A model generated the notes under the pieces. It made no database searches. It saw nothing but the letters and a program-made list of their open reading frames with translations, and had not been told where the DNA came from. The position numbers and the translations under genes are program-made. 64,000 nt of DNA. Source: Streptomyces marincola. GTDB taxonomy: Bacteria > Actinomycetota > Actinomycetes > Streptomycetales > Streptomycetaceae. The stretch covers positions 4,111,001 through 4,175,000 of the forward strand of contig NZ_CP084541.1 of the NCBI RefSeq assembly GCF_020410765.1. The letters run 5' to 3'. This document shows positions 63,318 through 64,000 of the stretch, piece by piece. How positions within the stretch are numbered: the first letter of the stretch is position 1; the number at the start of each line of letters is the position of its first letter.

Positions 63318-63431
63318 AAGGCGCGAAACTGTCCCACAAATACCCCACACGCGCTGGTCAGGACGCGGAATCCGGTGGGACGAAGTGGGACATTAGCCGC
63401 ATTGCGCCTGCGGAGTGTTCGAAAGAACGAG

Positions 63432-63470
63432 AACGGCCCCCGGCTGCGTTTCCGCAGGCCAGAGGCCGTT
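63432..63470 (-). terminator. Terminator after tRNA-Tyr
   Basis: On the minus strand, downstream of the tRNA: AACGGCC pairs with GGCCGTT and the inner CTGCG pairs with CGCAG around a GAAA loop. A good factor-independent-type hairpin without a U-tract. Confidence 0.65.
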
Positions 63471-63479
63471 GTGTTGGAG

Positions 63480-63561
63480 TGGCGGCGCCAGGATTCGAAC
63501 CTGGGAAGGCTGAGCCGGCAGATTTACAGTCTGCTCCCTTTGGCCGCTCGGGCACACCGCC
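63480..63561 (-). tRNA. tRNA-Tyr (anticodon GTA)
   Basis: 82 bases on the minus strand. Acceptor stem GGCGGTG/CGCCGCC with one T-G pair. Anticodon stem-loop CAGACTGTAAATCTG gives anticodon GTA. A long variable arm (GGCTCAGCCTTCC region) is typical of Tyr, and the T-arm GGTTCGAATCC is standard. CCA is not encoded. In Streptomyces this gene is a known integration site for elements such as SLP1, which fits the integrase tail nearby. Confidence 0.96.
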
Positions 63562-63872
63562 TCGCAACGCGGTAAACGATACCTGATCCCCCGGGGTGGT
63601 CCGCCACTCGGTTGTGCGGGCGGATTCGGGCACGGGCCGTTCCGCTCGGTGAGGCGGGCGACGATCTTGGCGTTGGCCGCGTCGCCGCTGCTGTTGTTCG
63701 GTACGTGCCGGCTTTCGGTGGCGGCGGGAGGCGGTGGCCATGTGTGTCGCTCGAAGGGCGGGGTGCGTGCCGGTTCTGGCCGGTGCTGTGGTCCGGCCCT
63801 GCGTGGCCGCTGGTCAGTCGCGGTGGGAATGGGTCGGGTGGTCCGGTTACCGGTTGCGGGTGGCGAGGTGGC
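63562..63872. other. Gap upstream of tRNA-Tyr
   Basis: 311 bases. It includes the presumed tRNA promoter and repeat copy C; no gene otherwise. Confidence 0.45.
63655..63750 (-). repeat. Integrase-tail repeat, copy C
   Basis: On the minus strand the sequence ACACACATGGCCACC through the GAACAACAGC segment to GACGCGGCCAACGCCAAGATCG matches copy A (36536-36640). One frame reads NNSSGDAANAKIVARL, the integrase tail. It lies on the other side of tRNA-Tyr from copy B and in opposite orientation. Confidence 0.55.
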
Positions 63873-64000
63873 TCAGGGGGTTGCCGCGGTGGTGGTGGCC
63901 TCGATGACCGTGTCGGGGGCGTGGGGCATGAGGGCGGCGGGTTCGAGCAGGAGGATGGCGTCGGTGCGCATGATGGGGTGGCGCAGCACCAGAGCCCGAC
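63873..64000 (-). CDS. 3' end of an unidentified protein gene, cut by the window edge
   Basis: On the minus strand a frame entering from the right edge reads RALVLRHPIMRTDAILLLEP and then AALMPHAPDTVIEATTTAAT, ending with P and a stop at 63873-63875. It has good protein-like composition, but only about 42 C-terminal residues are visible and no family can be named. Confidence 0.4.
   Translation of the reverse strand, partial: RALVLRHPIMRTDAILLLEPAALMPHAPDTVIEATTTAATP

Overview
The window is high-GC actinomycete DNA, almost certainly Streptomyces or a close relative. The evidence is GTG starts, ATGA/GTGA stop-start overlaps inside operons, HutC-type and ECF regulators, type I-E CRISPR repeats of actinobacterial form with a Cas3-Cse1 fusion, and a tRNA-Tyr with integrase scars beside it. 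All product calls come from motifs read in the sequence; no database search was possible.

Layout. (1) 1-9469: a catabolic block. A partial dihydrodipicolinate synthase-family aldolase/lyase runs leftward. Divergent from it is an operon for a sugar-type ABC importer (binding protein, ATPase, permease), a hydantoinase/oxoprolinase pair (hyuA, hyuB) and a metal-dependent amidohydrolase. Two copies of a short palindrome lie in the divergent promoter. (2) 9420-13608: poorly known accessory genes, namely small and membrane proteins, a frameshifted remnant and two convergent membrane-anchored extracytoplasmic proteins. (3) 14043-33109: the main candidate novel system. A Ser/Thr kinase lies just ahead of a tightly overlapping four-gene operon: a SNF2 helicase like DrmD of DISARM, an 1842-residue adenine-methyltransferase-type protein, a 2235-residue YprA-type DEAD/DUF1998 helicase with a nuclease-like tail, and a UvrD-type helicase with a RelE/ParE-like N-terminus. 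This is a DISARM-related anti-phage locus that lacks the usual separate drmB and drmC genes. (4) 33168-36700: a serine beta-lactamase-like hydrolase, an ECF sigma factor with a probable anti-sigma protein, and gene remnants.

(5) 36899-50476: a complete type I-E CRISPR-Cas locus. Array 1 has 29 repeats. It is followed by a small two-TM protein, cas3-cse1 (fused), cse2, cas7e, cas5e, cas6e, cas1e and cas2e, and then array 2 with 23 repeats. Both arrays share repeat and leader, read in the + direction, and have decayed repeats at the right end. (6) 50789-54935: a MurG-like glycosyltransferase, a DegT/StrS aminotransferase overlapping an ATP-grasp ligase, and a truncated, frameshifted dTDP-glucose 4,6-dehydratase abutting an integrase fragment. 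(7) 55564-62395: a ribose/deoxyribose-type operon (PfkB kinase, permease, binding protein, ATPase, RbsD, DeoC-like aldolase) closed by a GntR/HutC regulator. (8) 62396-64000: scrap DNA with integrase C-terminal remnants, tRNA-Tyr and the 3' end of another gene.

How it fits together. The DISARM-like operon and the CRISPR-Cas locus sit about 4 kb apart and form a defence island. Copies of an integrase tail at 36.6 kb and 63.3 kb, another beyond tRNA-Tyr, and an integrase fragment at 55 kb suggest that much of the right-hand part was assembled by repeated site-specific integration near tRNA-Tyr followed by decay. The two catabolic operons are ordinary nutrient-scavenging functions on either side.
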